Assembly (NCBI GenBank): GCA_026260175.1
Contig: JAKCWW010000015.1
Location: forward strand, 118,525-182,524
DNA length: 64,000 bases
Reading direction: 5' to 3'
Source: Reticulitermes lucifugus
Lineage: Eukaryota > Arthropoda > Insecta > Blattodea > Rhinotermitidae
The first letter of the stretch is position 1; every line of letters starts with the position of its first letter. A program made the position numbers and the translations under genes. The notes under the pieces are model-generated. The model saw nothing but the letters and a program-made list of their open reading frames with translations. It ran no database searches and was not told the DNA's origin. Positions 45,420-59,600 of the stretch are shown here, piece after piece.

Positions 45420-45650
45420 TGGACTTCTTGGGTAGAAGGATGGTCTTGTATCCCGTGCACTTAGTGGGCTCCTTGGTCAACATCCTGTATCGTAAGTCCT
45501 CCAGAAGGGAAGGAATTTGCTGATCGCAGTCAACGGTGTTGAGAACAACCATTCTGTGGCCCTTATCAGTTCAAAGGACTGTGACATCAGCACTGATTCA
45601 CAGGGCCTGGACAGCTCTCCTTTCTTCTCTGAACAAGCAGCCTTGGGGAC
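45420..45650 (-). mobile_element. Penelope-like reverse transcriptase fragment
   Basis: On the minus strand one frame reads TDKGHRMVVLNTVDCDQQIP, then LLEDLRYRMLTKEPTKCTGY and KTILLPKKS. This matches the conserved N-terminal RT block of Penelope-like elements (ADKG...VVLNTVDYD.KI..LLEDP.Y..L..DPT). Upstream in another frame, FREERRAVQAL fits the same protein, so the copy is interrupted. It is the only autonomous-type Penelope protein trace in the window and gives a plausible source for the hammerhead-bearing repeats. Confidence 0.7.
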
Positions 45651-45689
45651 ACTGGAACCCTTCAAGATCCGGACATGATCCTGCTAGAC

Positions 45690-45890
45690 CAGAGGTGTCC
45701 AAGCCATGGCCTGCCAAGTTGCATTATGTGGACCACAGCCACATTTGTAAATTATATATATATACTATAAAGATTACACAATAATTTAGGAGGTTAGGTA
45801 TGCCACTTATTGTGATATTCACACGGCAGCCCATGAACCAGGCCACAATAATGGTTGTGGCCGTTTGTCAAAAAAGGTTGGACACCCCTG
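45690..45890. mobile_element. hAT-type MITE with 8-bp target duplication
   Basis: The termini CAGAGGTGTCCAAGCC and the complement of GGTTGGACACCCCTG form hAT-type inverted repeats. They are flanked by TGCTAGAC (45682-45689) and TGTTAGAC (45891-45898), an 8-bp target duplication with one mismatch. The length is 201 bp. GCAGCCCATGAACCAGGCC-type subterminal sequence is partly inverted too. It inserted next to the Penelope-type fragment. Confidence 0.9.
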
Positions 45891-47084
45891 TGTTAGACCT
45901 TCCAAACTTAGCTCATGTGAAATGGTAACAAGACTGGTGGCTGCCCGACTGTTTATTTCCATTATCACCAGTCAACAAAAACCCTATTACTGTACACATG
46001 ATGAAATGTAAATCCCTTTAGATCAAGAAATTACTATCCTAAACTTAAGACAGAGGCAGCAAGTTCCTCAAAAACATTGGCAACTACTTGCACAGTGGCA
46101 CAGTCCACTAGACTACAATGTAAACAACAGCACTGTTACATTACTAAGTCCCTGAGGAAAAGACTTAGAGCACCTAATAACTTTTATGACAACTTTATCA
46201 ATCACAATTAAGTCAACATGATGCGCACATAATCTGGTTATCACTTCAGTACCATGCTAATTAACTCGAGCATCAGCAGGACCAAACTGGCAGGCAGCTA
46301 GCTGGATTTTTAATATGGGTGGAGAACCTCTGCTTGAAATTCTGTACAAAGACAAATTAAAAAAAAAACTGGAACTTTTCTGAAGTCACCTTGTTATCAA
46401 TCATAACATAGCAGATTTATTCCAGATTTTGTGAGAGTAATTCAGTCACCATTGCAGCAGACATAATACCAGATGTAATTATATACAAGAATTTTGGAAG
46501 TTATGCTACAATCTTTGTGGGAGTAAATTCCTAAATCAAGCATGTGCAATGTATACAGCAGATGGGTACCTTTTTATTGGCCTACAATGCATTCCTTTAA
46601 AATAGGTTCATGTCACATATTCTGTAATTTTTAAATTACCATTTTGTTCAACATGATTTACTAAAATGAGCTTTGTGTTGTTTGACTCAGACCCTCACTT
46701 AGTGGAGGATAATAAAATTTTGGGACTTTCCTAACACACTTACATACTCAACCGAAAAGAAATCAAGTAGTTGGGGAGGCATGAGGATTCCTAAGACAAA
46801 AAAGTGTCGAGTGCCAACGTCATTATAGTACACATTTTCTTGACCCGTGATTGAAATATTTTTAAAAATCTGGTACCAAGACAAATATTTTGTCACCAGA
46901 TAAAGATGGAGAGTAATTCTTGGTGCCTCAATGTGGTTGTCACACCCAGTCAGCATGGAAAATTCATTTCTTCCAGTTATGTACCTACTGTTTGTCCAGA
47001 ACACACACACGTCACAGATAAGACTAACTGGGGAAAAAAACTAAGTTTAAAAAGGAGATTTTTATTCTTTATGCATTACTTTCG

Positions 47085-47180
47085 ACAACCATCTTCTGGG
47101 ACGTCATTCTGTGTACTTTAGCAGAAAGATACGATTTTGGGAGAACCTGCTGTCCCCATCATCAGGGTAAGTTCAACCAT
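47085..47180 (-). mobile_element. Decayed hammerhead-bearing repeat (single arm)
   Basis: Minus strand: TTACC, core CTGATGA (complement of 47159-47165), a G-rich/pyrimidine helix II, then AAAAT where GAAAC is expected, and GTATCTTTCTGC. This has the block order of the other hammerhead repeats but the catalytic box is changed. No inverted partner arm is visible. Confidence 0.5.
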
Positions 47181-48119
47181 TTTCACTGCTGTGAGACCCT
47201 CAAGTCTCACACATTGACTGTATTGAGGCTAACTTCTTATGATGTGGGTCATCATTTCCTGTATACCACAAATGACTTAAGTGAGAGTGCCAGTTTCAAA
47301 AGCCATATTCCAAATGCTGAATCAAAAAACAGTCACCAACCAAATTTTTGTAGTTGCTATTGGCAACCAGGTACCCTTGCTGTTTACCATTCCCCGCCAT
47401 TAATAATCTCAAAATTGAGAGTGGATTCCATATACTAACAGCAGCCTATTTATACTTACAGGGAACTACAAATAATCTGCCTCCCTCTTTATGGCAGTAT
47501 TCCAAGAAATTTTGGGATGTTTCACCAGCATCCAGTATTTCATCCTCAGTTGTACATCTGGCAACATCTGCAGCAGCTCTGATCAGCATACCTTTTCCAG
47601 TGGCAAGAGAAGTAACATTTTTTACAAAACATACAAAACTAAAGTGGCACTGTCAAAGAAATTGTAAGCAGATGAGTGTTAACTAGTCACCCTCTGTAAA
47701 CTGACAGATCAGAGTTTCTAAAAACCTCACATTCCAATGCAATGTTAAATGATCTGTTTTGGATATTGATGATACAAATTCAAAATTTATTTTTAAAGGC
47801 TCCCTAGTCATTTCAATCACGCATTAAATTCCTCCAAACTGAAATGTACACGACTGTACTTGGATACATGACATGATACAAAATTATTCATGTCCTGCAG
47901 GAAGTTTGATTTTGTGGACTAAATGTGTTATGCTTCCCAGTTAAAATGTAGCTAATGAAAAATAATGCAACAATGTGAAAGGACAAAACAGAATTTCTAA
48001 TAATCAGAAATAACCACCTACACTGCTCAAATTTCCTGACTAAACTGCAAAAAATATGTTGGGTCCCCTCCCACACCATGTTCAGGCTATTTGTGATCAC
48101 TTTAACTAGGGTTTGTAGG

Positions 48120-49220
48120 TTAGATTCAAATTTTCACCAACTCGGTTTAAATATAATGATTTAATGACACGGTCGTACCCATAAAACTGATTGTGTGTCA
48201 CGTGTTCGCAACACACACAGCTGTCTCCAGTATCTTATTACTCCTAACATGCCCTTCTTCTGAACGCAATAAAATCAGCAAAAGATTCAGGTGCACCCTC
48301 TCGATATTTCACAATGGTATAGAAACTCGTGTGATTTAACGGGGTCATAAAAAAGAATACAAATATCTGATATAGCAATACAGAAGTTACATAAAATTAC
48401 ATTTATGAAGATGCGGTACAAAGTTGCACGTTCACATTCCCCTCCACAGTTGAATTTCGCCCGTGCTTCTATCTTACATTCCAAAGTCACCAGCTATCTT
48501 GCCTGTTTCTACTCCTGTTCCCCACAACAGCTGCAGGAACAAACATTAAATATTTCTGTACACAAACAAGAGCTCTCTTTCGAACATCTTTAAACAGGCT
48601 ATATGTATCAACAGACATTACATTCCCTCTATTGGAACCAAACACAAATCTGTGCACAGTGCTACCATTGGTAAAATCGTAATATCTTCGACTTTACGCC
48701 TACGCAAATCTAAATTTACCCAGCATAATTTTTATCAGTGTGAATGTGACATATGTTGTCATACGAACATTTGTGAGTGAGTAAAGTAACCCAAAACAGT
48801 AATTGACGATGGCTTTCCACGAAATACTTATTCCAGAGTGTAACAGTTACTGTAATATCATAACATTAGAATAGCTTCTGAAATAAATACCATTTTTTGA
48901 CAATACTGGCATTGTTCAATCTTCTCACTAGTGTCAAAGAGTGAACTGTCATGTATATAGATAATTAAAATGTAGTAAAGAGTTCCAAAATACACGACGC
49001 AGAAAATGTCTGTGTGAGACGAAAGTAGTTTCTTCATGGAAAGGGCTACTGGTGCTTTGTTCTGTACTGTGATCAGACTTGCTTTTGCACTCACCAGCTG
49101 CTGTGACTGTGCATGTAGTTGTTAATCCATCCAGATTTGTGTTGAAACAAGCCTCCTACCTAATCAAGATTTCTTTCGGAGTCAAAAGTGGATGATCACT
49201 ACAAGGAGCTGCTAACTTCA
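48120..49220 (+). promoter_or_regulatory. Candidate TBC1D16 promoter / untranslated first exon region
   Basis: CpGs reappear in this interval (for example CGGTCG at 48171, CACGTGTTCGC at 48199, CGTGACGTGATG-like at about 49230) after several kilobases with almost none, then disappear again. Such a local rise upstream of a CpG-depleted gene body suggests an unmethylated promoter. The start codon exon at 50644 is preceded by a plausible acceptor (TTCTCTGTTTCAAG at about 50607), so a leader exon in this interval is likely. Confidence 0.4.
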
Positions 49221-49884
49221 AGTGGGAAAATGTGACGTGATGATAATATTACCTTAATGTCGTACATCATTATCTAATGTTTACAGACTAGGTATCTTGG
49301 AATCCAAAAACAATTTTGTTGAATAAAAGCTTGAGACAACATGCTGAACACATGATCAAAGTAACATTATCTGCAAACATACATAGTACAGTCTCCCAAG
49401 TAAATCTACTTCTGTTCATATGTAGCATGTGATTATGACACATTTGCAGGTCTTGGCATTTGGTACAAGTATAATGCTTAATGCTCCAGTTGCTCAACCA
49501 CAGGAAAGAACCTCTTTTACCTACTGAAAAGGGACATGTCTGGGTCTTGGGAGACATTCTACTTGAGTTGATCACAGCTAAATCTGACTAATAAAATGAC
49601 TGCTTATTTAAAGAAACATTGCCATAGCAGAACATAAAACAGCAACACTTATATCAAAAGCCATTCTTTGACATCAGCTGAAACCAGCTGCAAACAAGGC
49701 TCTTAAGTGGCCTCAGAACCATTATGTAGGTAGTATTGAAGAGATATATCCCAGTGCTGCTGCCAGGAATCAAACCTTGACCATCCTGGTCAGAGCTTAC
49801 AACTTTTCTGATTCAGCTATGAGAGCAAGGAATCTGCAGAAAAACTGTTACTTTATTTTTAAAATGTCGTATTTATATTATAAA

Positions 49885-50080
49885 GTCAGTGCAGTGACTA
49901 GGCTATGGATAAGATGGTCCAGGGTTCAATTCCTGGCAGGGAGCCCACCCAGCCTCCCATTCAATGGGTACTAAGTGTCTTTACCTGGAATAAAGTCGCT
50001 GGGGCTTGAAGCTGACCACTCACCTCCATCTAGTGCCAAGGTTAAGTATGAGTGGTGTTATATCTCTGCACCCCCCCCCC
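49885..50080 (+). mobile_element. tRNA-derived SINE, family 1, plus strand
   Basis: Head with GTGACTAGGCTATGG and box B GGGTTCAATTCCTGGC, lacking the AGAGATTTTTCTC part, then GAGCCCACCCAGCCTCCCAT and CACCTCCATCTAGTGCCAAG. An internal deletion relative to the 53.5-kb copy. Confidence 0.85.
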
Positions 50081-50643
50081 ACCAAATTCCATCATGCCAT
50101 TCACAGGGACTTGACTTTTTTTTAACATATTTGTATTAACCTCATTCTCCTGACATGCAAATTGAAGAAAAAACTGAAAAATAAAAGTGTTTTTCTAGAG
50201 AATAAAACATCAGGGAAAAGAATACTGATACTTTTTAATTCAGAAAATTTTGTACTGATCCATCACACAGTTCTTGCCCTTTCTCCAACCAAAATGTCAA
50301 CAGAAAGGAAAAGAATCTTAGAGTAGCCTATCTGTGGATCGAGATTTTAACCATAGGTTTCCTGAACACAAACAGGAGTACTACCACAACACCATAATGT
50401 TCACTATATAGTAAATATGTATTTGGAAGGAGTGTTATTGTGAACAGTTTTACACAAAAGATAGAAATTGAAATTTGTTTTCTCTCAGTCCAAGTGCATG
50501 AACCAGAATCGACATTATCCAGATTTCTGGAAGTAGGAAGTAATCCTCATTATAGGGACGTAAGTTTTGGATGGGCTAGTTAGACTGTGATACTTCTCTG
50601 TTTCAAGGTACACAACAGCACAGAACTGTCATAAGGTGAAGAG

Positions 50644-53600
50644 ATGCCACTCCCCAACATCTTGAGGAGAGCTTCCAGTTACATCCTGGGTGTGCAGACA
50701 GGAACACCTTCACTACCTCCTTCTGTTGATGGTGAAACTATTTTCTGTGAGTCCAGATTCATAAGGAATGTTTGTTATATGCATATTTTAAATCCAGAGA
50801 ACCATGTTACAAGGAACTTATGTTCTACCTTCCGTGACAGTAAGATAAACTGTTATTAAGTTTACAGTAATGTAAGTGAATGCTAAATGTTCTTGCTTGT
50901 TTACATACTTACGTACTCCTCTAAGAAGCTTGGCATCCTTTGTAACAGATTCCATTCTACTCTATTATTTGTCTTTTGTCTTCATAACTTCATATACAGC
51001 TCTCATAGATGATAAATGTTCATCAGAGGTCTAATATGGCAGCCTGCCCATCAGTTCTTGGTTATTATGAATGCCTACTGTTTAGGTTTGACTCTGGAGA
51101 GTGTTGGTTTGAGTTGTAACCAGCAGTGATAACATTATTCTGTGACAGTCAAGAAACAATAAGAGAAATAAAATCTAAAGACCCAAAGAGCAGAGTGCTT
51201 GTGCTTCAGCAATTCTTTATAACTTCTTGGGCTTTGCTGTGAAGTTAAGTGTAGTTTGTTCAGTACATTTATGTATTTATTTGCTTATATTTAACAAAAC
51301 TGGCAGTAGGTCAGACTATAATGTCTCAGATGGCACCTTACTGCATCGTACATGTATTGTGTTGTCACAGGTAAGAACAATGTATGTGTGCATCCACCAA
51401 CCCCCCTGCGCCAGGCATGTGACATTGTGCATCACCCTGGCTACCTCACCATTACATGTCAACAACAGCAGCAACAGAATGGCAATACACAACCCACACT
51501 GCAGCTGAGCTGGATACCAAACACCACACTGCGACGCAACCCATGGCAAATTGAGAAAACCTGCCCACGGCTTACATATCCTGCTCGGTACATTTAAACG
51601 TTCAAATTAAATAGAACGTATAGGTCAAAGCGGTAATTTTTTTATCACACAGTCAGATTGTCTCCCTGTATCCTGTTACAGTTACATCTTGGAAAAAGAT
51701 GAATCAATAGTAATTAATACTACTGTGAAAATATTGTTCAGGTTGTGCAGTCCATCACTGCCATATTGAGAGACAGACTGTAACTGCACATATACCTGAC
51801 CAATACCATCACCTCGCAAAATATTGACCTTTCCTCCTGAATCACCCTGTATAATTATTTTTATGATTGTAACTGATGAAATCACTGTACTTTGGTATGT
51901 TAAATTTATGTGCTAGTATTTTATTAAACATGTAAACTAGTGGTATGACAGATACTAAGAGCTGCAGGTTCTAATGCTTTGGACTTCTAAAGTGTACCAT
52001 GCCACTGGCAAGTGGTCTTATTACCTGTTGCCTTAAGAGTTTTTATAAGTATCTGTTTCATTTTGTAAGAGAAATCATGTTTTTATTTATTGTGTAATGC
52101 AGTCTCTTACACCTCCATTTTGATACAGAACAGAGGAACAGGGAGCCATTCCAGCTGCAGCCACACCTCACCAAGAGAACACTTTCTGTGAAGAGATGTG
52201 CCTTGCACCTGACTATCAGCGTCACAGCTCAGCAGACAGCAGTAGCAGTAGTTGTAGTAACATGACAACACAGCAGTCTCATGAGGCTAAACCATATCTC
52301 ACCCCTGAACAAATATCTCAGTCTGAGAAATGTACAGATACTGTTACAAGTTCAGGCAAATCTAGATGCCATTTCTCAGAACAAAGGTCACACATAACAC
52401 CAGAATGTGGCCCCAACTGCCAGTGTCAATTGTCTTGCAACGGGCAACAACAAAAGCTAAGACCACGATCACTAGAGTGCAAGAGGAGACTAAGCAGTCA
52501 AGATGTTGGCTTCCTTGAGGTGCCAGAAACAGACAGTGATCAGAGTAACAGTACAGTTGTCAGTCCTGTCATAAGTGTGGAAGAGAACCAGAATAATGAG
52601 ACAGTAACCATCCACAGCATGAGTCAAATAAGTCGTTCTCCATCCCTCACATCTATGTGCAGTTTGTCTCTTCCACCAATTACTGCAGGCCCAGGTGGAG
52701 GTAAGCAAGCAGTATAAACAATTCTTCTAGGACCAAGTCCAGAATCTCACTTTAACCCATTGTGTGGGAAAATCAAGTGAGACTCATGACAGGCATTGTG
52801 GTCCATACTTAGCACTTACATTCTTCAGTTATGCTGTCCTTTTATTTTCGCTTTTCATTCACAGACATCAGGGAGACAGCCTCTCCATATCATCTATCTT
52901 CCAGCAGCTGTCTACTGTCAATATATTCTGTATTTTTCTGTGCTTTCATTTATAAGAAAATGGAGGGTTAAAATTGGCCAGTGCAAATTTAAATGACCAC
53001 TCCATGCATTAGGTTACTTCCCTTTCCTTTCCTCTCTAAGGAAAGAAAGTAGGTTTATGAGATCACCATGCTGTCTGTCTCTCTGTCTGTCTGAATGTGC
53101 AGGTGTGTGTATAGCCAACTTATAAGATTTTTGATCCCATTACTCAGATGTGATATGACCTTGACACTTATCACCACCATATAGAAAATTTCAATTTTAT
53201 AGCAACATCATAGTTCTCAATTCAGATCGGTGTTAGCACATAATAATGTAAGTTGTGGTTGTCTGGGTTATGGTACTGTATGCTGTCACAGATGATCACC
53301 ATTCTTTTCAAGGAACCTGCCATCTTCACTTTCATCCCCATTTTCACTTGTACCATGAAGATGGAGGCAGAAGGTTTCTCTGAAAGTCTGTAACCACTTA
53401 CAAAACTACACCAGCAAGTTCACAATCTTAATTTTCAATGCTATGAAAACCGAAAATCTCATGTAACACTTTAAAGTTCTCTATTACTAATTATACTATT
53501 ATAAGTTTGTTTGGAACCAGGATGTCATAGTCAGTATACTGACTATGCTACAGGCTGGATGATCCAAGGTTTGAATCCTGGCAGGAGTAAGAGATTTTTC

Positions 53601-56600
53601 TCTTCTCCAGATCGTTCATACTAGCTCCACAGCCCACCCAGCCTCTCATTAATGGGTACCAGGTTTTTCCCCTGGGGTAAAGTGACTGGGGCGGGATTTT
53701 GACCACTCACCTCCATGTAGCGCCAAGGTTCAGAATGAGTAGAGCTCTACCTCCACTCCACTCATATACCTTCATGGCACAGGCAGGGACAATGTTACCT
53801 TTTAATACCTTTCTTTAACAAATCATAAATATAAAGAAGGTACTAAAAGATTTATAAAAAACAAAGTTTGCATAATGTGGCTTAATCACACGACATGAGA
53901 AATTACCATCTATAACAGTTCTGATACAAAGCAATATGGATAACAGCATCCTTGTTCCTACATCCAGATGAGATCCCGCCCTGGATGAGTTCACCTGAGT
54001 TGCTGGCCCTGCAGCACAATCTAACTTTTCCTGAGAGTGCAACAGCATCTCCTATTGTGCGTCGCACGCATCGCTGCAGACAGTTCTCTGTAGATCTCAG
54101 TAAGAAAACTATAAGTTGTCTGTCTTCTTTACTTGTTGTAATCAAGTAACTTATATTTGCCTTCTTCTCATTTTCTTAAATGCTTAATGCTTTTGTAATT
54201 TATAATTTTGTTCATAACCTGCTTCCAAACAAAAGAACCTGGAATTCGTATTTTCTAATACATATTGAGGATACATATGTTCACAACGTTTTGACTGAAG
54301 GAACAGGCAATTGGAAACAAAATAAGACCTCCAATTACACATTTTGGGCTAGTGATAATTACTGTAAATCACAGGATTTTCTTTATGGAGCACGGAACTA
54401 CCACATCCAGTGTAACAGTGTCTATGGTGTAACAGTTCTTAAAGCAGGTGATTTGAGCACAATACTGACATGAGTTTTGTTCTGAATGTCATCAGACTTG
54501 GTCTGCCATGTAGGGTGTCCTTCATATGGCAGTTAAGTGTTGCATTAGGACAGTAATGTCCAAGGAGTCATAATTGGTCCAAATAAGATACGTCACAGTG
54601 AATCAATAAAGATAAGCCTCAGTTACATATGCCATTTTTGTCCTGTATCAGGTTCAAATTATTAATAGTCCCACAGCATCACCATTATCATGGAGGTAAC
54701 CCTAATAAAAACAAATTTTGGAAGCTTATTTTGATGGGTAGGCAGCTGATCCCATGTGTACAGACTTGACAATGACAAATGGATTTGCCCAGGATGTAGA
54801 ACTTAACATTAATGAAGAAACTAGCCTCGTTAAATACTGTTGTAAGACAGTTGATCATTATACTTATAGGTCAGATGAGATCGCTGCGGTTGTTCTTCAA
54901 TGACAGTGCATGTACGTGTGGACAACTAGTAGTGGCATCCAGGGAAAGTCAGTATAAGATCCTGCACTTTCATCATGGAGGACTGGATCGGTTGGCCATT
55001 GTACTCCAGGAATGGAATTTCTTGCTCCACAGTCCACAGCCTAGTGCAGCTGACCAGTCCCTGCTCCCATATCGTCACTTCATGGTCTGCAGGTGTGCAC
55101 ATCTTACATTAAGAAAACAGTGACAAGTTTGTTCCTAGCCAGATGGGTGACAATATACCTGCCTCCTATGCAGTGCAAATAGGAGAATACAGTTTTGTCC
55201 TTGAATCAGACATACAATATTATGAATGTGTAAATGAAACATCATAAGGCAAGTAACTTGTTGAACAGTCGATTCAGAAGCATGCACATACCGGTATATA
55301 CCTTTACAGACACTGAATTTAAACTTGTCATCGAGAAAAAAGTAACTCAGAGAATGCTGAAGAGTTTGTTCAGAAATGTATTGTTAATTTCTTGGTTTCC
55401 TATTGTAGGGATCCATAAGAAGGGCAAGAATTTCTGTGTTTGAACTATTACCAAATATAAACCCAAAACTTTATCCATTTTAAATAAGTGTAGAAAGTTC
55501 TAACCTACAGAAAACTAGATTTAAAACATAGGAAGCTGAAAATCAACCAATGTATATGCACACACGTAACCCCAGTTGCTGTAACTCTGTTCCTGTAACA
55601 CATGCGCTGGTTTTTGCACTTAATGGATTTTTGCCTTTAACATAATCCCATAGTTTTGTGAATACCAGTCCAGACAATTGTACCTCTCCCCAGAACACCA
55701 AATTATCAAACTGTATTTTGGATTTCAGTGTAATTTAAATGTAGAGGCTATATCACACATCCAGGTTTTGACAGTGTCTACCCCCTGTAAAAGGCAGAGA
55801 ATTTCTGAATGCCAAATCCTGCACTTGTGCTATCCAATAAGTCCACTTTTTCTACTTTGTCTATACCATTTCCTTTTTGTATGAGTCGATGGGAAAGCTC
55901 TCCATTCTTTTCTGTCTTCCTACAGTCTTTCATTTTCTTTAACCTCTTGTATGGAAATTTCAGGAGCCTGCTACCGCACATCATGTGGCCACTTAAATTT
56001 GCACAGTGGCTTTTAACACAAAAATTTCTTGGAAATCAAAGGATTAGAGACAAAATAAGCACTTTCCTGTGCATAAATTTATGCTTCATGTTTTTACCCT
56101 TCTTCTTCCAACATAAAGTGGGCCAAACTCAACAGTGGTGTCCAAGGACTCATGTTCTTGTAGACTCTCTTCATTATTTGTGTATAGAATATGCCCCTAA
56201 AATGTCATGTATTTCAGAAGCACCCGTGCATGCATATGTTGTGTGCATCTATGGATGCATATACGGGCCAGTGAGCATGCAGAGAGACTTTGCACCAGTC
56301 ATAGTGTTGAGTAGCAGAATTCCCAGACATTGAGAACAGCTTTATCTACTGGGCCCAACTGAGTAGGTTTTAACTGTATTTTTGGCCTGAGGACAAGGAC
56401 CAATCCTGCCCCTGAAACACTATGAATTATTTTTTATTATTATTTTTAACATAAGACATGGACAAAGTTTATCAAGGAAATTATCCTAAAAACAGAATTC
56501 TTGTAAACCCAGTGAGATTTGAGATTCTCACGGCAGTGCCCATAAAGATTGCTGTATTCTGAGTTGCAACCCTGTGTAGTCTGCTAAGAGGATCCTGTTG

Positions 56601-59600
56601 CCTCCATCATCAGTACATATGGCATCACATCTCAGACGACAGCAGTCTTTATTTTTTACACCATGTGTAGTCTTCAGATATGACTTTCTTTCTATTATGG
56701 GCGCTCTGTACGAATCATATTAACAGAGTGTTTCCCTCATATGCCTTTGCAGCTGGGAAAACCAAGTTGATGCTAAATATGTTGGTCACATGTAGCATAT
56801 ATCTTTATGTTGTCTTCTGTCTTGACTTTGAACATAGCACTGCATCTGATGAATGCAGCACACATGTGTCATACAAGTAATAACTGTTTCTTCACTCTTG
56901 ATCATTTCTTCTGGTGGTGGTTGGTTATGGTGATAAAGACCAGAAGTGAGCCAGGACGAGTTGCATCCTGAGGAAGGTTTGATAGCTCCTGTGGGACAAG
57001 AAGAGTGGCTGAGTCTCCTAAACGAGGATGGGCAACTAGAGGATGACCTCGCACTCAGAAAGGTGCTGCTGCTGTTAATGCCACACTATTAAATTTTGAC
57101 TGTGTATTAACAATGCTGCAGGCTCATATAAGCACATAATGAACAGTAATGAATGGTGGGAAATTTATTCACTAGCTGAACAACTTCAAGCTCCAATAAA
57201 TCTTTCTCAGGCTAGCAGCCACGTCAGGTGGTTGAATGGAAGTAAACCAACATTTTGAGAACCATCTCTGTTCTCATCATTATGAGAACAGGGTTCAGTG
57301 TGTTTTGTTGGTTGACTTATTAACTGTTTGAACATTCAGTTCTCGCACAGCTATCCACTGTTAGTGGATACTTATTGAAATGGCATAAGTCAGAATTAAC
57401 CAATATATTATATGAGTAAACAATCAGTATTCAGTCTTCACCCTTCTGCTGTAACACACACTAAAATAAAAATCACATAAGTTATGTACAGGCCCTAATA
57501 TATATTTCAAAGTTGTATTTTAATAAATTGGTACATTAAAACAATAAGACAATCCTATCATCAACACAGACTAAATGCAATCTAGACCTTTCATTTTTCA
57601 CATGGTAGGATGGGTGGGCATATGTTTGGAACCAATCTAAATTATTCCTTGTACAAGTTTGGAAGTGTAGACCACATATAGCGTACCTTTGCATTAATTA
57701 TCTTGAAAACTGTAAAACTGATGGGAAAATGTGCGTGCCACTCGTTTCTACAGATTTTGTTCATAACATTTTTTGCACCAGTGAATATTTAGCAAGTTAT
57801 GTATTTGTGGGTGGTGCAGGGCATCTTCTTTGGAGGACTGGAGCCAAGTATGAGGCATGTAGTGTGGCCCTTTCTGCTGCACTGCTTTACCTTCCAGTCA
57901 ACACACGAAGAACGTGAGCAGATCCTTGAAATTCGTCATCAGGAATATCATGAAATCACGTGAGTGTAGGGTGATATTCCGAATGAAAATTAACCCAGTA
58001 GTTCTCAAATTAACGACAGGAAATAACCTTTATTGGTCTTTATCATGCTTACTGGCATGATCCAATATCTGGTTTACCTCAGGTATGTCACTATACATAT
58101 ATTTTCCTTATTTATTCATCTAAAAATTAAGTGTATATACACTTGTGATGTATGATAGCATAATAATACATGATAAGGGAACACACATCGTGTCTTCACC
58201 TGAGAGGTTTGTCCAGTTTTATCACAGTACACTACAGTATCCTGAATCTTAAAACAATCGCACAGTGAATAAAACCCAAGCTGACACCTTAAAAGTAATA
58301 ATAAATATCAAGATACAATACCATACAGTGCCATAAGACAATGTTGAAAGATCTGATGTCCAGCTCAAATTTGTGCACACGTGAAAAATATTAATAAAGT
58401 TTAGGAAAATGATTTTAAAGCAAATTTTGAGATATCATTAGCAATAGATACCACCCACCACCATCACCATCATAATTAAATTATGTGACACTAAAAGTAT
58501 TCATTTTTTTATAGTCGCAGGCGTTTGGAGATGGAGCCAGAACAGCAACAAAACTTCTGGCGCAATGTTCAGTGCATTGTAGAGAAGGATGTGGTACGCA
58601 CTGACAGAAGCAACCCTTACTTTGCTGGCGAGGACAATCCCAACATTGATGTTATGAAGTAAGAACTACACTTCAGAATAATCATTTGGATATATTGTGT
58701 TAGCTGTACGGTTGTCAGCTGCTGGGAAGATGTAATCTGATATAAAATAAGAGAACAAGACTGATGAGTAAAGGTGAGATACGCCGTTTCAATATAACCG
58801 AATGTGAATGCCTTATGTACCTTATGTGCAGTGTTTCAGCTTAACCAGAAATATGCCGTATTGACAGTTGCTGCAAAGTTTATTTAACTCACAAGTTGTT
58901 TTCCCAGATGTCATAGTTTCAGTTTTGAGTCCACTTAATTCTCAAATGTCAACATCCTTGATCTGTTCATTTCAGAAAGATCCTGCTCAATTATGCAGTT
59001 TATAATCCAGGATTTGGATATACTCAGGGTATGTCAGACCTGCTTGCTCCTGTGCTCGCTGAAATACAGAATGAGTCAGATGCATTTTGGTGCTTTGTTG
59101 GTCTCATGCAGAAAGCCATCTTTGTCTGCACGCCAACTGATAATGATATGGACAGAAACTTGGTAAGGATTTTGTACAGTGACATCATTTTCTTGCCTCC
59201 TCGTACTGTCTAGTGAGTGAAATGAATGATGAAGTTAACTCTGCAACAGCTGCTATACAAAGAAAGTTAGTTGCTGTGTTGACTTTTTAATCATCAGAAT
59301 TACTGTGCAATGTAGTGAGTGATGAGTCAGTGATCATGTACAGCTCACCATATTTCTTCTATATCTGTCACTTCTACGTTCCATAGTTGGTTAATTGTTG
59401 GTATAGTGCAGAATCATAGTTTAATTATCATATAGGGAGGTATGCCAGATTTTTATTGTCTGGAATTTTGTATCGTGCATATTGCAGAGCTATCTGAGGG
59501 AACTTATACGTCTTATGGTACCCCACTTTTATTCCCACCTTGAGAGACATGCCGATGCCATGGAACTTCTCTTCTGCCACCGCTGGATTTTACTGTAAGT

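Larger units (their letters stand above)
39491..48120 (+). other. MFS 3' UTR candidate and intergenic region
   Basis: AT-rich and almost CpG-free (1 CpG in 43021-43620). The first AATAAA after the MFS stop is at 40798-40803. Apart from the transposon relics listed separately, I see no gene. The many short frames here have no family resemblance. Confidence 0.5.

Noticed and set aside
51682-51885. Minus-strand frame containing GDSGG, the trypsin-type serine protease motif
   Set aside because: No other protease blocks surround it. The nucleotide phrase ACAGGGTGATTCAGGAGG is a common transposon-end-like sequence and accounts for the motif by chance.
24490-53600. Box A/box B sequences as tRNA genes
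   Set aside because: They do not fold into complete cloverleaves with acceptor stems and are followed by shared non-tRNA bodies, so they are SINE heads.
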